A DNA stretch of 64,000 nt from an uncultured Bacilli bacterium (GCA_934167665.1 CAKPLN010000002.1:62001-126000); one strand, 5' to 3'. Shown: positions 27,910 through 38,151, counted from the stretch's first letter. The notes: generated from the letters alone by a model not told the origin. A program made the numbers and translations.

Positions 27910-30066
27910 TTATAGTTCAAATTGAGAATTATAAAGATCTTTATAGAAGCCACCTTTAGACATCAATTCATCATGGTTACCTTGTTCAATAATATTACCA
28001 TCTTTCATTACTAAAATTAAATCGGCATTTTTTATTGTTGATAATCTGTGAGCAATTATGAATGATGTTCTTCCTTCAGTAAGTTTATCCATAGCTTTTT
28101 GAACTAATTCTTCTGTTCTTGTATCTACATTACTTGTTGCTTCATCAAGAATTAGGAATGGGGCATCTTCAATCATACCTCTAGCAATTGTTAGTAATTG
28201 TTTTTGACCTTGACTTATTGTGTCATTATCTCCTATTACATAATCTAATCCTCCAGGTAGAGTTTTGACAAAGTGATCAACTCCAACTACTCTTAGAGCT
28301 TCCCAAATTTCTCTATCAGATACATGTTCTTTATTAAATTTAATGTTATCTCTAATTGTTCCTTCAAATAACCAAGTATCTTGAAGAACCATTATAAATA
28401 AATCATGAATATTTTCTCTTGTTAAGTCACTTGTTGGTATTTTATCTATTAATATTTGACCATTATTAATTTCATAGAACTTCATTAATAAGTTAACCAT
28501 TGTTGTTTTTCCGGCACCAGTTGGACCAACTATTGCGATTTTTTGACCAGGTTTTACTTTTACACTAAAATCTTTAATTATTGTTCTTCCTTGGTCATAG
28601 CCAAACTTAACGTTTTTAAATTCTATTTCTCCTTTTACTTTAGAGCGTTTTAAATTTCTAGTGATATTTTTTTGATCTGACATTTCTTTTTCATCTAAAA
28701 ATTCAAATACTCTTTCAGAGGCTGCGGCTGTTGACTGTAAGCTACTCATAGCTTGAGCTATTTGACTTAATGGATTAGTAAATAATCTTACATATATCAT
28801 GAAAGCAATAATAACGCCGAAAGATATAGAACCATTCATCGTTAAAAGAGCCCCAACAATACATACCATTACATAACCAAAGTTACCTATAAAGCCCATG
28901 ATAGGGTGCATTAATCCAGATAAAAATTGACTTTTTCTGTTAGCTGTATATAGTTTGTTATTTAATTCTTGGAATTCAGCAATGGACTTTTCTATACCAT
29001 TATAGGCTTTTACGACATTGTGGCCTGAGTACATTTCCTCAATATAACCGTTCATATTACCTAATTCTACTTGACGAGCATTAAAGTATTTTTGAGATTT
29101 ATTTAAAATAGCAAACATTAATCCAAAGCCCACTATACTTGAAAGAATAGCTGTTATAGCCATAATCCAATTAGTTATAAACATCATTAACAAAGAACCA
29201 ATAAACAAGGTAATACTAGATACTAATGTTGCTAAACTATTATTTAGATTTTGAGCAACAGTATCAACATCATTAGTAACTCTTGATAGGACATCACCAG
29301 TTTCATGGTTATCAAAATATTTTAATGGTAATTTATTTATCTTTTTACTAATTTTATCACGTAAACTGTTAGCAAAACGGTTTGAAACAGTTGTTAGGGC
29401 ATAGGACTGAATATAATTAAACAATGAGCTTATTAAATAAAGTGTTGCCATAAAAATAGCTAATTCTTTTATTTTATCCATATTAATACTTGGCTTGATT
29501 AAATTGTAAACAGACTTTGGTAGTTTATCAATTAATTGTAAAGCCTTTTCTGTACCACTTTCATTACCCATTTCTTTAGCTAATTTTATAACGGCTACTT
29601 GATCTTTTGCTGTTATGGTTTTACCATCAACTTGAATATCTTCTATAAGATTTTCTAATACTTTATCAGGTAATTGTAAGAACAAATTAAGGGCTTTTTC
29701 TTTTTCTGTTTCTTGAGTTAAGGCGTTAATTATTTGCATTGTCTCAATTTGTTCTTCTTTTGATAAATTAGCATTAGCTAATATACTTGGTAGATTAGCT
29801 AAATCAGCATTAGCAAGATTTATACTTATCTTTTCACCAATTTCCTGTAGTTTTTCTGTGTTAGGAGTTAATCCACTTGTTATGGTATCAGTAAATGATG
29901 ATAATTTGTTTGGTGCTACTAACGCTAAAATAGCACTTATCATAGCAAGTGCAAGGGATATTCCCATAATGTATTTCCACTGTTTTAAATTTTTAAATAG
30001 TCTTAACATTGAGCCTTTAAAGTCCTTAGATTTCTCTTGAACTCTAGCTCCTCCTGGTCTAGGCAT
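27910..30066 (-). CDS. ABC exporter half-transporter with large extracellular insert
   Basis: A 718-residue ABCB-type exporter subunit. The first membrane helix (about 35-57) is followed by an insert of about 140 residues outside the membrane (LTPNTEKLQEIGEKISINLA onward), then the remaining five helices and an ATPase domain with Walker A VGPTGAGKTT, signature TISQGQKQLL (SQGQ instead of SGGQ) and Walker B LILDEATSNVD. Such subunits pair with a canonical partner to form heterodimeric multidrug exporters like LmrCD or YheIH. It overlaps the partner gene by eight bases. Confidence 0.92.
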   Translation of the reverse strand: MPRPGGARVQEKSKDFKGSMLRLFKNLKQWKYIMGISLALAMISAILALVAPNKLSSFTDTITSGLTPNTEKLQEIGEKISINLANADLANLPSILANANLSKEEQIETMQIINALTQETEKEKALNLFLQLPDKVLENLIEDIQVDGKTITAKDQVAVIKLAKEMGNESGTEKALQLIDKLPKSVYNLIKPSINMDKIKELAIFMATLYLISSLFNYIQSYALTTVSNRFANSLRDKISKKINKLPLKYFDNHETGDVLSRVTNDVDTVAQNLNNSLATLVSSITLFIGSLLMMFITNWIMAITAILSSIVGFGLMFAILNKSQKYFNARQVELGNMNGYIEEMYSGHNVVKAYNGIEKSIAEFQELNNKLYTANRKSQFLSGLMHPIMGFIGNFGYVMVCIVGALLTMNGSISFGVIIAFMIYVRLFTNPLSQIAQAMSSLQSTAAASERVFEFLDEKEMSDQKNITRNLKRSKVKGEIEFKNVKFGYDQGRTIIKDFSVKVKPGQKIAIVGPTGAGKTTMVNLLMKFYEINNGQILIDKIPTSDLTRENIHDLFIMVLQDTWLFEGTIRDNIKFNKEHVSDREIWEALRVVGVDHFVKTLPGGLDYVIGDNDTISQGQKQLLTIARGMIEDAPFLILDEATSNVDTRTEELVQKAMDKLTEGRTSFIIAHRLSTIKNADLILVMKDGNIIEQGNHDELMSKGGFYKDLYNSQFEL

Positions 30067-31819
30067 TGTCTAATTCCTCCTTCGAAAGTTGTGAAAGAGC
30101 GATTTCTTTATAAACATCACAATTTTTTAATAACTCTTTATGTGTACCAATTCCAACGCAATTTCCATTCTCTAAAACAACTATTTTGTCAGCATTAATA
30201 ATTGTTCCTATTCGTTGGGCTACTATCATACTGGTTGCATCTTTGGTATATTTTTTTAACTCTTTTCTTAGAGTAGCATCTGTTTTGTAATCAAGAGCTG
30301 AGAATGAGTCATCAAAGATATATATTTCAGGGTCTCTTGCAATTGCTCTTGCGATAGCTAGTCTTTGTTTTTGACCGCCTGATACGTTGGTTCCACCTCT
30401 AGCTATATGAGCATCATATTGCCCATCCATTTTAGTAACAAAATCCGTTCCTTGAGCAATTTCAATAGCTTCTTTGACTTTTTCTTCTGATATTTTTCCT
30501 TTACCGTTATCACCATAGGAAACATTTTCACTAACACTACCAGTAAACATTACAGCTTTTTGAGGAATATAACCTAGTTTATTATGTAAGGTTTTACCAG
30601 CATATTTCTTAACATTTATACCATCAACAAGAACTTCTCCTTCAGTAGAGTCATAAAATCTTGGTACTAAATTTATTAGGGTTGATTTACCACTACCAGT
30701 TGTACCTATAAAAGCAATAGTTTCGCCTTTTGATACTTTAAAAGAAATATTTTTTAAAACATATTCATCGGCATCAGGATACTTGAAAGAAACATTTTTA
30801 AATTCAACAGTTCCTGTTTCTTTAGTTTTACCAGTGAAAGTTCCATCTTCAATGCTTATTTTTTGATCTAATACTTCGTTAATACGTTTAGCAGATATTT
30901 CAGCACGCGGTAACATCATGAATATCATTGCTAACATTAAGAAAGACATAATAACTTGCATACCATAGCTAGAAAATACTACCATGTTACTAAACAAAGT
31001 TATCTTATCTAACATACCAGCTTTTTGGATTAAGTTAGCACCAATTACATATATTCCTAAGGTTAAACCGTTCATTACTAACATCATAATTGGGCTCATT
31101 ATTGCAAAGCAATGTTGATTAAATAATTGCATTTGTGTTAATTCATCATTAACATTTTTAAACTTATCTGTTTGATACTTTTCAGCATTAAAAGCTCTAA
31201 TTACTCTAATTCCTGTTAAATTTTCACGAGTTACACTATTAACTTTATCAATTAACTTTTGAACTTTTTCAAATCTTGGTAGAACTATTATCATTAATAT
31301 ACCAACTACTAGTAATAATATAACTACACAGATAGCTGTTAGTATGGACCACTCAACACCCTTGTTTAAAATCTTCAAAATTGCACAAACAGCCATAATT
31401 GGAGCTTTTATTAAAGCTTGTAATCCCATACTTATTAGCATTTCAATTTGAGTAACATCATTAGTTGTTCTAGTAATTAAGCTACTTGTTGAGAATTTTT
31501 TTATTTCAGCTATACCCATATTTTCTACTTTTTCAAATATATTTTTTCTGATAATTGCAGAGAAATTAGAAGCAACTTGAGCAGCAAAGTAACCTACGAC
31601 GATAGAAACACTTAAGCTTCCAAAAGCACAGCCTAACATATATGCCCCTTGTGTTATGATATCTGACATTTTGCTGCCTTCAGTCTGTACTAATCTGGTT
31701 ATAGCACTCATATAATCTGGTATTTTTAATTCTAACCAAACATTTATAGAAACTAAAACTACACAAATAAGTGAATAAATAACTTCTTTTTTACTTAAAT
31801 TTTTAAATAATTTAATCAT
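30059..31819 (-). CDS. ABC exporter half-transporter, partner subunit
   Basis: A 586-residue ABCB-type subunit with six membrane helices in the first 320 residues and an ATPase domain with Walker A IGTTGSGKSTL, signature NVSGGQKQRL and Walker B YIFDDSFSALDYKTD. The residue after Walker B is Asp-Ser rather than Glu, a common mark of one degenerate catalytic site in heterodimeric exporters. It lies between the marR-like regulator (eight-base overlap) and the 718-residue partner, so the three act as one drug or peptide export operon. Confidence 0.93.
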   Translation of the reverse strand: MIKLFKNLSKKEVIYSLICVVLVSINVWLELKIPDYMSAITRLVQTEGSKMSDIITQGAYMLGCAFGSLSVSIVVGYFAAQVASNFSAIIRKNIFEKVENMGIAEIKKFSTSSLITRTTNDVTQIEMLISMGLQALIKAPIMAVCAILKILNKGVEWSILTAICVVILLLVVGILMIIVLPRFEKVQKLIDKVNSVTRENLTGIRVIRAFNAEKYQTDKFKNVNDELTQMQLFNQHCFAIMSPIMMLVMNGLTLGIYVIGANLIQKAGMLDKITLFSNMVVFSSYGMQVIMSFLMLAMIFMMLPRAEISAKRINEVLDQKISIEDGTFTGKTKETGTVEFKNVSFKYPDADEYVLKNISFKVSKGETIAFIGTTGSGKSTLINLVPRFYDSTEGEVLVDGINVKKYAGKTLHNKLGYIPQKAVMFTGSVSENVSYGDNGKGKISEEKVKEAIEIAQGTDFVTKMDGQYDAHIARGGTNVSGGQKQRLAIARAIARDPEIYIFDDSFSALDYKTDATLRKELKKYTKDATSMIVAQRIGTIINADKIVVLENGNCVGIGTHKELLKNCDVYKEIALSQLSKEELDNA

Positions 31820-32270
31820 TTGTACCTCCTTGTTTATTATATTGCTTTTTTATATTATTTTGCATTTTTCTTAACACTAATGAAAAAGTTAATAATTCTT
31901 CTTTAGAAATATCTTGGGTAAGTGCTTGCTCTAATTGTTGCATTTGTTCTTTCATTTGTCTTTTTTTATTATTGTCTAATTGTGCTAACTCTATTTTTTT
32001 TGATCTAGCATCGTTAGGATTTTCACTTCTAGTAATTAAACCTTTTCTTTCCATTGTTGCTAAAACTTCTGAAACAGTGGCTCTTCTTAAATTTAAAGCC
32101 TTTTCTAAATCCTTTTGATATATATCTTTTGAATTATTTTCAAAAATATACTTCATGATTCTAGCTTGAGTAATTGTAGGTGGTTTAATAATATTAGGAT
32201 TTTTAGAATGAATTAATCTACAAATTAAAATTTCTAATTCCTTGATTTGACAATAAATATCTTTTTCCAT
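31812..32270 (-). CDS. MarR-family regulator of the ABC exporter operon
   Basis: A 152-residue winged-helix regulator; the recognition region QKDLEKALNLRRATVSEVLATMERKGLI and the wing RSENPNDARSKKI are typical. It probably represses its own operon and responds to exported compounds. I place the start at 32270: the -10 element ends at 32312, so transcription would begin at about 32305 and an upstream ATG at 32306 would not be in the message. The gene overlaps the exporter by eight bases. Confidence 0.85.
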   Translation of the reverse strand: MEKDIYCQIKELEILICRLIHSKNPNIIKPPTITQARIMKYIFENNSKDIYQKDLEKALNLRRATVSEVLATMERKGLITRSENPNDARSKKIELAQLDNNKKRQMKEQMQQLEQALTQDISKEELLTFSLVLRKMQNNIKKQYNKQGGTND

Positions 32271-32311
32271 AATTTCTAATCTCTTTCTTAATTTTTCATT
32301 ATGCACATAAA

Positions 32312-32340
32312 ATATTATTACTTTTTTATTTTTTTGTCAA
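32312..32340 (-). promoter_or_regulatory. Promoter of the marR-ABC exporter operon
   Basis: Minus-strand TTGACA (32335-32340), a 17-base spacer and TAATAT (32312-32317). A weak dyad TTGT...ACAA overlaps the -35 element and could be the MarR operator. Confidence 0.8.
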
Positions 32341-32360
32341 TTGCCTAACAAATATTTTTA

Positions 32361-32402
32361 TTAAAAAAATCTACTTATATTTTTAGTTAGATAAGTAGAT
32401 TT
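32361..32402 (-). terminator. Terminator of the ftsEX-murein hydrolase operon
   Basis: AAATCTACTTAT (32368-32379) pairs with ATAAGTAGATTT (32391-32402), followed on the minus strand by a T run. Confidence 0.85.
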
Positions 32403-32408
32403 TATATT

Positions 32409-33638
32409 TTATCGATTATTCCATCTTGAAGGAAAATTAATTAATGTAGATGGGTTTATAAGTCTATTAACATATGAATTACTACCCCAATCATATAGAC
32501 AACCACCATCATTTTTCCAGTGACAGCTAGCTATTTCCAGATGTAAGTGGGCACCTGTTGAACAACCCGTTGTTCCCATGTAACCAATTACTGTATCTTT
32601 AGTAACAAATTGGTTTACAGAAATATTACCATAGCTACTTAGATGAACATATGATGAATAAATATAACTATTATTGTAATTATGTTTAATTACAACAATT
32701 TTGGCATTTCCCATACATGAAAAGCCTTGTTGCTGACACCATCTTCCACCAGTACAGTTATCTTCATAAATAGCATGAACTAGACCAGCTGCTATTGGAT
32801 AGATAGGTTCGAATTTATTAGAATTACTAAAATCGTAACCCATATGACCATATCTACCAGTAAAGCCACGTACGATGTATCCTTGTTGCATTGGTCTTGA
32901 GAAGAAACCTACACTAGGCAAACTGGCTGATGAACTTTGCGAAATTCTATATTGGCAAGCTATTATATCTTCAGTTTTTCCACAGCCCAAATTTTTATAG
33001 TATTCAACCATTGATTTAGCTTCTTTTATTTGACTTTCTATTGAAGGCATTGTTTCACGGATTGAGTCATTATCAGCTTCTATTTTGGCTTTTTGAACTT
33101 GTAGTTGACTGTTTAATTTTTTGGAATCTTCTTTCTTTTGATTTAACTCAGTTTGTTGAATTTTATTTCTTTTTATTAGTTCTTCTAATTCTTTCATAAT
33201 CTTGTCATTATAGTCAGTTAATTGTTCAACTATAGACATTCTATAAATCATATCAGTAATATTTGAAGCACCAAAAGCGTACTCTAAGTAAGCATTATTT
33301 CCGTTAGATATTTGATAATACTCTAATATTTTCTTGCTTTCTTCACTCTTTTTAGCTATCTCTTTATTACTCTCATCAATTTCTTTTTGAAGTGATACTA
33401 TTTCTTCTTCCATATCCTTTATTTGTTTTTCAATGGCAGCAATTTTTCGTTCTATTTCAGCAACCTCAGCATCATTTTTTGCTAAATTGGCTTTCTTTTC
33501 TTCTAATTCTTTGGTATATTTTGTAACTTCATTTTCAAACTCTTGGATAGTTTTAGCTTGTGTATTTAGTGGTAGTGCAAATAATGATACAACTAGCAAA
33601 ACTATGATAACTAAACAGAATGATTTTTTCAATTTCAT
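32409..33638 (-). CDS. Secreted coiled-coil M23 murein hydrolase partnered with FtsEX
   Basis: A 409-residue protein with an N-terminal signal peptide (hydrophobic core about 8-25, cleavage near TQA-K), a long coiled coil (about 30-230) with heptads such as EIERKIAAIEKQIKDMEEE, and a C-terminal LytM/M23 domain. Zinc ligands are visible: HxxxD in GHMGYD and HLH in GAHLHLEIA, so it should be active. The layout is that of EnvC or PcsB, which are switched on by FtsEX. Its start overlaps the ftsX stop, supporting this partnership in cell separation. Confidence 0.92.
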   Translation of the reverse strand: MKLKKSFCLVIIVLLVVSLFALPLNTQAKTIQEFENEVTKYTKELEEKKANLAKNDAEVAEIERKIAAIEKQIKDMEEEIVSLQKEIDESNKEIAKKSEESKKILEYYQISNGNNAYLEYAFGASNITDMIYRMSIVEQLTDYNDKIMKELEELIKRNKIQQTELNQKKEDSKKLNSQLQVQKAKIEADNDSIRETMPSIESQIKEAKSMVEYYKNLGCGKTEDIIACQYRISQSSSASLPSVGFFSRPMQQGYIVRGFTGRYGHMGYDFSNSNKFEPIYPIAAGLVHAIYEDNCTGGRWCQQQGFSCMGNAKIVVIKHNYNNSYIYSSYVHLSSYGNISVNQFVTKDTVIGYMGTTGCSTGAHLHLEIASCHWKNDGGCLYDWGSNSYVNRLINPSTLINFPSRWNNR

Positions 33639-34537
33639 TATATCTTTAAGTATTTCTTAACGGCACTTGCACTACCAATCATACCAACTAAGATTCCTAT
33701 TATAATTACGATTAGTGAAGTTTTATATATAAATGGTTCAGGTTTTATTAACTGAATTAATTGTGAATATAAATAACCATTAAAGTGACGATAAAAAGCT
33801 AAATATCCATACGTTGTAAAGATAACTGGTGCTATTGAACCAATGGCTCCTAAAATCATACCTTCAACAATAAAGGGAGTCTTTATGGTAAAATTACTAG
33901 CTCCTACTAAACGCATGATACTAATTTCTCTTTTTCTAGCAGAAATGGTTAATTTTATTGTATTTATAATTAAAAATATTGTTACAACTACTAAAGCTAT
34001 TACAACACCATAAGTTACTTTCTTGATGGAATCAAAGGCAGAGACCATTTTTTCTACCATTCCCTCACCATATCTTACTACTGCTATTTTATCAATACTT
34101 TTTATTTTATCAGCAGTTGTTTTTATTTCTTCAATGTTTTTTACTTTTATTTGATAGGTATCTTTTAAAGGACTTTCTCCATCATCAAATTCACTTAAAA
34201 CAACATCAAAGACTTCTGATTCTTTTTTTATTTGTTCAGCCACATCTTCTTTAGAGAAGAAATTTATATTTTGAATATTTGATAAATTGGATATTTCTTT
34301 TTTTATTGTCTGAAGTTCTTCGTCTGTTGCATCATTATCTACAAAGGCAACTATTGTTAAGTCAGCTTCTATTAGCTCGGTAAAATTACTGACATTAAAT
34401 GATGCCATTATAGCAATTGCTACAATTATTAATGTTATTGTAATACAAGAAATAGAGGCTAATGATAAACTAAAATTTCTAATTACACTTTTAAAAGCAT
34501 CTCTGATACTTCGTCCTAACATTCTAAATAGCTTCAT
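33638..34537 (-). CDS. ftsX: FtsX, permease-like division protein
   Basis: A 299-residue protein with four membrane helices (about 22-47, 173-195, 222-245, 270-290) and a large outside loop (about 55-165) that in known systems contacts a murein hydrolase. ARKREISIMRLVGASNFTIKTPF is the family signature near the second and third helices. It overlaps ftsE by 14 bases and the downstream hydrolase by one base. It sends ATPase-driven signals across the membrane; it does not transport. Confidence 0.94.
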   Translation of the reverse strand: MKLFRMLGRSIRDAFKSVIRNFSLSLASISCITITLIIVAIAIMASFNVSNFTELIEADLTIVAFVDNDATDEELQTIKKEISNLSNIQNINFFSKEDVAEQIKKESEVFDVVLSEFDDGESPLKDTYQIKVKNIEEIKTTADKIKSIDKIAVVRYGEGMVEKMVSAFDSIKKVTYGVVIALVVVTIFLIINTIKLTISARKREISIMRLVGASNFTIKTPFIVEGMILGAIGSIAPVIFTTYGYLAFYRHFNGYLYSQLIQLIKPEPFIYKTSLIVIIIGILVGMIGSASAVKKYLKI

Positions 34538-35222
34538 TATCGTAAGTTCCTTTCTCTTTAAAGTTTACTAGATGGCCATCTTTTAAGATAAGCACTTGCT
34601 TTTTCATTTTATTAACAATTTGTTGATCATGAGTTGCCATAATAATAGTTGTTCCTCTGGTTTTATTTATATTATCAAGAACTTTCATAATTTCCATACT
34701 TTTTTCAGGATCAAGATTACCTGTAGGTTCATCACATAGTAATAATTTAGGATCATTTACTATGGCTCTAGCTATTGCTACTCTTTGTTGTTCTCCACCA
34801 GATAACTGATCTGGGTAATTATGAATCTTATTTTTTAAGCCAACTTCTTCTAAAGCTTTTAACACTTTAACACGAATTTCATCTTTTTTAGCACCAATTA
34901 CCTCTAATGCAAAAGCTACATTTTCATAAACTGTCATTTTAGGTAATAATCTATAATCTTGAAATACTATTCCTAGTTTTCTTCTTAGTTTATAGACTTT
35001 TTTATTCTTTAATTTGGCAACATCTAAGCCACCAACAATAATTTGTCCTTTAGTTGGTTTTTCTTCACGATAAAGCATTTTTATTAATGTACTTTTACCA
35101 CTTCCAGAGCCACCAATTACAAAAACAAATGAACCTTTTTCTATAGCAAGGCTTAAATCTTGAATAGCGGTTACACCATTTTTATATTTTTTCTCCACGT
35201 GTTTTATCCTGATTAAATCCAT
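34524..35222 (-). CDS. ftsE: FtsE, ATPase of the FtsEX complex
   Basis: A 232-residue ABC ATPase with Walker A IGGSGSGKSTLI, Q-loop FQDYRLL, signature QLSGGEQQRVAIARA, Walker B LLLCDEPTGNLD and switch His in ATHDQ. I use the ATG at 35222 because AAGGTGG lies upstream; an in-site GTG four codons earlier is less likely. An extended -10 promoter lies directly upstream, and the operon continues into ftsX and the M23 hydrolase. Confidence 0.95.
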   Translation of the reverse strand: MDLIRIKHVEKKYKNGVTAIQDLSLAIEKGSFVFVIGGSGSGKSTLIKMLYREEKPTKGQIIVGGLDVAKLKNKKVYKLRRKLGIVFQDYRLLPKMTVYENVAFALEVIGAKKDEIRVKVLKALEEVGLKNKIHNYPDQLSGGEQQRVAIARAIVNDPKLLLCDEPTGNLDPEKSMEIMKVLDNINKTRGTTIIMATHDQQIVNKMKKQVLILKDGHLVNFKEKGTYDNEAI

Positions 35223-35245
35223 TTTATCAACCACCTTAGTAATTT

Positions 35246-35254
35246 ATTATACCA
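35246..35254 (-). promoter_or_regulatory. Extended -10 promoter of ftsE
   Basis: Minus-strand TGGTATAAT, with TATAAT at 35246-35251, lies 24 bases upstream of the ftsE ATG and follows the yitT terminator. Confidence 0.6.
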
Positions 35255-35269
35255 TATATTTTCTCATAG

Positions 35270-35296
35270 AAAAAGAGGGGTATTTATTCTCCTCTT
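35270..35296 (-). terminator. Terminator after the second yitT gene
   Basis: Minus-strand AAGAGG pairs with CCTCTT (plus positions 35291-35296 and 35273-35278), followed by TTTCT. A modest stem. Confidence 0.6.
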
Positions 35297-35310
35297 ATAT
35301 TTTACATTAT

Positions 35311-36168
35311 TTATTTTCCTCCTACAACTTCATAAGCATCAGTTACTACAAAGAAAGCTTTCTCATCAATCATCTTAATTCCTTCCGTAACACGATAATA
35401 CTCATTTGTAGGTATTACAGTCAATACAACATTGTTTTTCTTTGATAGGAAGCCACCCTTTACATCAAATACCGTTACACTGTGTCCTAATGTTCTGATT
35501 ATGTAATCTTTTATCTCTTCAGTTTGGCTAGTAATAATGTAGAAAGCTTTATTGTTTGATATTCCTAATAATATTTTACTTATAACTAGACTATTAATAT
35601 AAACAAGTATTAGAGCATACATAGCTTTGGTCCAACCAAAGAATAGAGCTCCTAGTATTACAATGGTTGTATTTATAATACCACTAGTTGTAGCAATAGG
35701 GATCTTATAGTATTTTTCTATGATTTGACTTATTACTGGGAAGCCTCCACAATTATAACCACTTTTGTACATTAAACCATTACCAATACCACCAATTATA
35801 CCAGCATATATAGTTATAACAAATAAATCACTGTAATCAATAAAAATATAATTAGTTATTGATGATGTTAATTTTACTAAAAGAGGATATATTATTATGG
35901 CTCCAACACTAGCAAGTGTTGTTTCTAAATCAAGATATAATAGACTTATTATTCCACAGGCAATAGATATTATTAAAATCATAACAGCAGGTTCAATATT
36001 ATAAACATATTGAGTTATGGTAGCAATACCTCCAGAACCGCCTGTAACTAGATTTATTGGTAGTAAAAACAAATTATATACAATGGCACTTATTAATAAA
36101 GAAATAATTAACATAGTATATCTTTTAGCGATTCTTTTGAACTTACTTTTTTTACTAGCATTTGTCAA
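35311..36168 (-). CDS. YitT-family membrane protein, second copy
   Basis: A 285-residue protein with five to six membrane helices (about 20-190) carrying the family motif LPINLVTGGSGGIATI and a C-terminal DUF2179 domain with GHSVTVFDVKGGF and FVVTDAYEVVGG. I choose a TTG start at 36168, one base past the stop of the preceding yitT gene, with GGGGGTGA as ribosome binding site; an ATG at 36198 would lie inside that gene without a site. The two neighbours are clearly paralogous. Substrate unknown. Confidence 0.85.
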   Translation of the reverse strand: MTNASKKSKFKRIAKRYTMLIISLLISAIVYNLFLLPINLVTGGSGGIATITQYVYNIEPAVMILIISIACGIISLLYLDLETTLASVGAIIIYPLLVKLTSSITNYIFIDYSDLFVITIYAGIIGGIGNGLMYKSGYNCGGFPVISQIIEKYYKIPIATTSGIINTTIVILGALFFGWTKAMYALILVYINSLVISKILLGISNNKAFYIITSQTEEIKDYIIRTLGHSVTVFDVKGGFLSKKNNVVLTVIPTNEYYRVTEGIKMIDEKAFFVVTDAYEVVGGK

Positions 36169-36169
36169 G

Positions 36170-37051
36170 TTATTCACCCCCAAATACTTCGTAAGCATCG
36201 GTTACTACAAAGAAGGCATCCTTATCAATTTCCATTATTCCTTCTTTTAGACAATAATAATCTTTTGTTGGTAAGACACACATCAAAACATTTTGTTTTT
36301 CTTTGGCATAACCACCTTTAGCATTAAAAACTGTTACACCATGATTTAAGTACTTTAAAATATAATCTTTTACTGCCTTTTCTTCATCAGTAATGATATA
36401 GAAAGCTTTACTATCTGATATTCCAAGTATTACACGGTCTGACATTATACTAATTATATATAATACGATTATAGCATACATTAATTTATGAGTTCCAAAA
36501 ACAAAAGCTGAGGCTAAAGTTATTGAACCATCAATACATATCATGCTTTTACCAATACTCATCTTAAAGTATTTATTACAAATTTGATTTAAAATATCTG
36601 TACCACCTGATGTAAAACCAGCTTTAAATATCATTCCAATACCAAAGCCATACAATATCCCACCAAAAACCGCGGATATTAATAATTGAGAATTATCTAT
36701 TTCAATTATTTGCCCTATATTAGCAGTTAATTTTACAAGTAGTGGGAAGACAAGAGAACCTAAAGCAGAGGCTCGTGTTTTTTCTTTTCCAAGTAAGAAA
36801 TAGCTTAATATTAACAGTATAATATTAGAAATTAAGATAACTATAAAATCATCAAAGTTAAATAATCCTTTTAATATTATAGCAAAGCCACTTACTCCTC
36901 CTGCGACAAGGTTGTTTGGTGCTAAAAATAAATTGTATGATATAGCAATCATAAAACTACCAATTATAAAATTAATAAGTCTTTTGGTTTTGGATTTTTC
37001 ATTTATTCTTTCTAATATTTTAAAATTTTTTGTTTGTGATAAAAATTTCAT
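36170..37051 (-). CDS. YitT-family membrane protein, first copy
   Basis: A 293-residue paralogue of the next gene: APNNLVAGGVSGFAII in the first membrane helices, FKAGFTSGGTDILNQ in the middle, and a DUF2179 tail with NHGVTVFNAKGGYA and FVVTDAYEVFGG. YitT proteins are common in Bacilli and of unknown transport function; the cytoplasmic tail resembles ligand-binding domains. It begins two bases after the prfB stop, so it belongs to the prfB transcript. Confidence 0.9.
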   Translation of the reverse strand: MKFLSQTKNFKILERINEKSKTKRLINFIIGSFMIAISYNLFLAPNNLVAGGVSGFAIILKGLFNFDDFIVILISNIILLILSYFLLGKEKTRASALGSLVFPLLVKLTANIGQIIEIDNSQLLISAVFGGILYGFGIGMIFKAGFTSGGTDILNQICNKYFKMSIGKSMICIDGSITLASAFVFGTHKLMYAIIVLYIISIMSDRVILGISDSKAFYIITDEEKAVKDYILKYLNHGVTVFNAKGGYAKEKQNVLMCVLPTKDYYCLKEGIMEIDKDAFFVVTDAYEVFGGE

Positions 37052-37052
37052 A

Positions 37053-38151
37053 TTATAGCCCCTTTTTTAAATTATCTTCTATAAATTTATCTATGTCACC
37101 ATCTAAAACTTTTTCAACACTACTAGTTTCAGTATTTGTTCTGTGATCTTTTACCATTGAATATGGATGAAGAACATAACTTCTTATTTGTGAACCAAAT
37201 TCAATATTCTTTTGAGTACCTTTCAATTGATTCAGTTGGGCTTCCTGCTCTTCTAGTTTTCTCATTAGTAATTTATTTTTAAGTACTTTCATAGCCTGTT
37301 CTTTATTTTGAATTTGACTTCGTTCATTTTGACAAGTTACTACTATTTTAGTAGGTAAGTGAGTAATACGGACAGCGGAATCGGTTGTATTAACGCCTTG
37401 TCCACCGCAACCACTTGACCTGTAGACATCTATTCTAAGATCCTTTTCATCAATTTCAATACTATTATCTTGATCAATTTCAGGTGTAACTTCAACGGAT
37501 GCAAATGAAGTATGACGTCTATTATTGGAATCGAACGGAGAAAGTCTAACTAGTCTATGGACACCTTTTTCATTTTTCAGATAGCCATAGGCATTGGTAC
37601 CGATTACTTTTAAGGATACACTTTTAATTCCAGCTTCTTCACCAGCTTGATAATCAAGTAACTTTGTTTTATAACCTTTTTTTTCGCACCACCTACTATA
37701 CATTCTATATAACATCATAGCCCAGTCGCAGGCTTCGGTACCACCAGCACCGGAGTGAATATCAATAATGCAATCATTTTTATCAAATGGACCATTTAAT
37801 AGTAAAGAAAGACTTAACTTCTCTAGTTTGCTTTGTAGTACATTAGCATAGTCTTCAAGTTGACTTTTTAGATCGGTATCATCTTCTTGTTCTAGTAATC
37901 CTAATAATTCTATATTTTCTTCTAATTCTTTTTTTATAGATTCTATAGAATTAATAGTATTTTTCTTATTTGTTATATCAGAGATTATATTATCAGCAGT
38001 TTTGCGGTCATTCCAAAAAGCTGGATCTTCGGTTTTATGTGTTAGCTCGGCTACATTTTCTTTTAATGTATCGATGTCAAAGTGCCCTCCATAAATTTTC
38101 AACTTCAGTATGAGCGTTTTCAAAAAGTCTTTTTAAATCCTTTAAATCCAT
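37053..38151 (-). CDS. prfB: Peptide chain release factor 2, made by programmed +1 frameshift
   Basis: Release factor for UAA and UGA stops. The reading begins at ATG 38151, runs 24 codons to CTT, meets TGA (38079-38077) and must shift by one base to continue at GAC (38078). The full product is then 365 residues, the normal length; a reading that starts inside the second frame gives a false N terminus. The stop-recognition loop SPFDSNNRRHTSF and the catalytic GGQ in CGGQGVNTTDSAV are present. In Bacilli prfB usually follows secA; here about 9.9 kb of other DNA separates them. Confidence 0.96.
38074..38090 (-). promoter_or_regulatory. RF2 autoregulatory +1 frameshift site
   Basis: Minus-strand GGAGGGCACTTTGAC: an internal Shine-Dalgarno-like GGAGG three to four bases before CTT, then TGA, then C. 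This is the classical slippery CTT-TGA-C arrangement in which scarce RF2 favours the shift. Confidence 0.93.
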
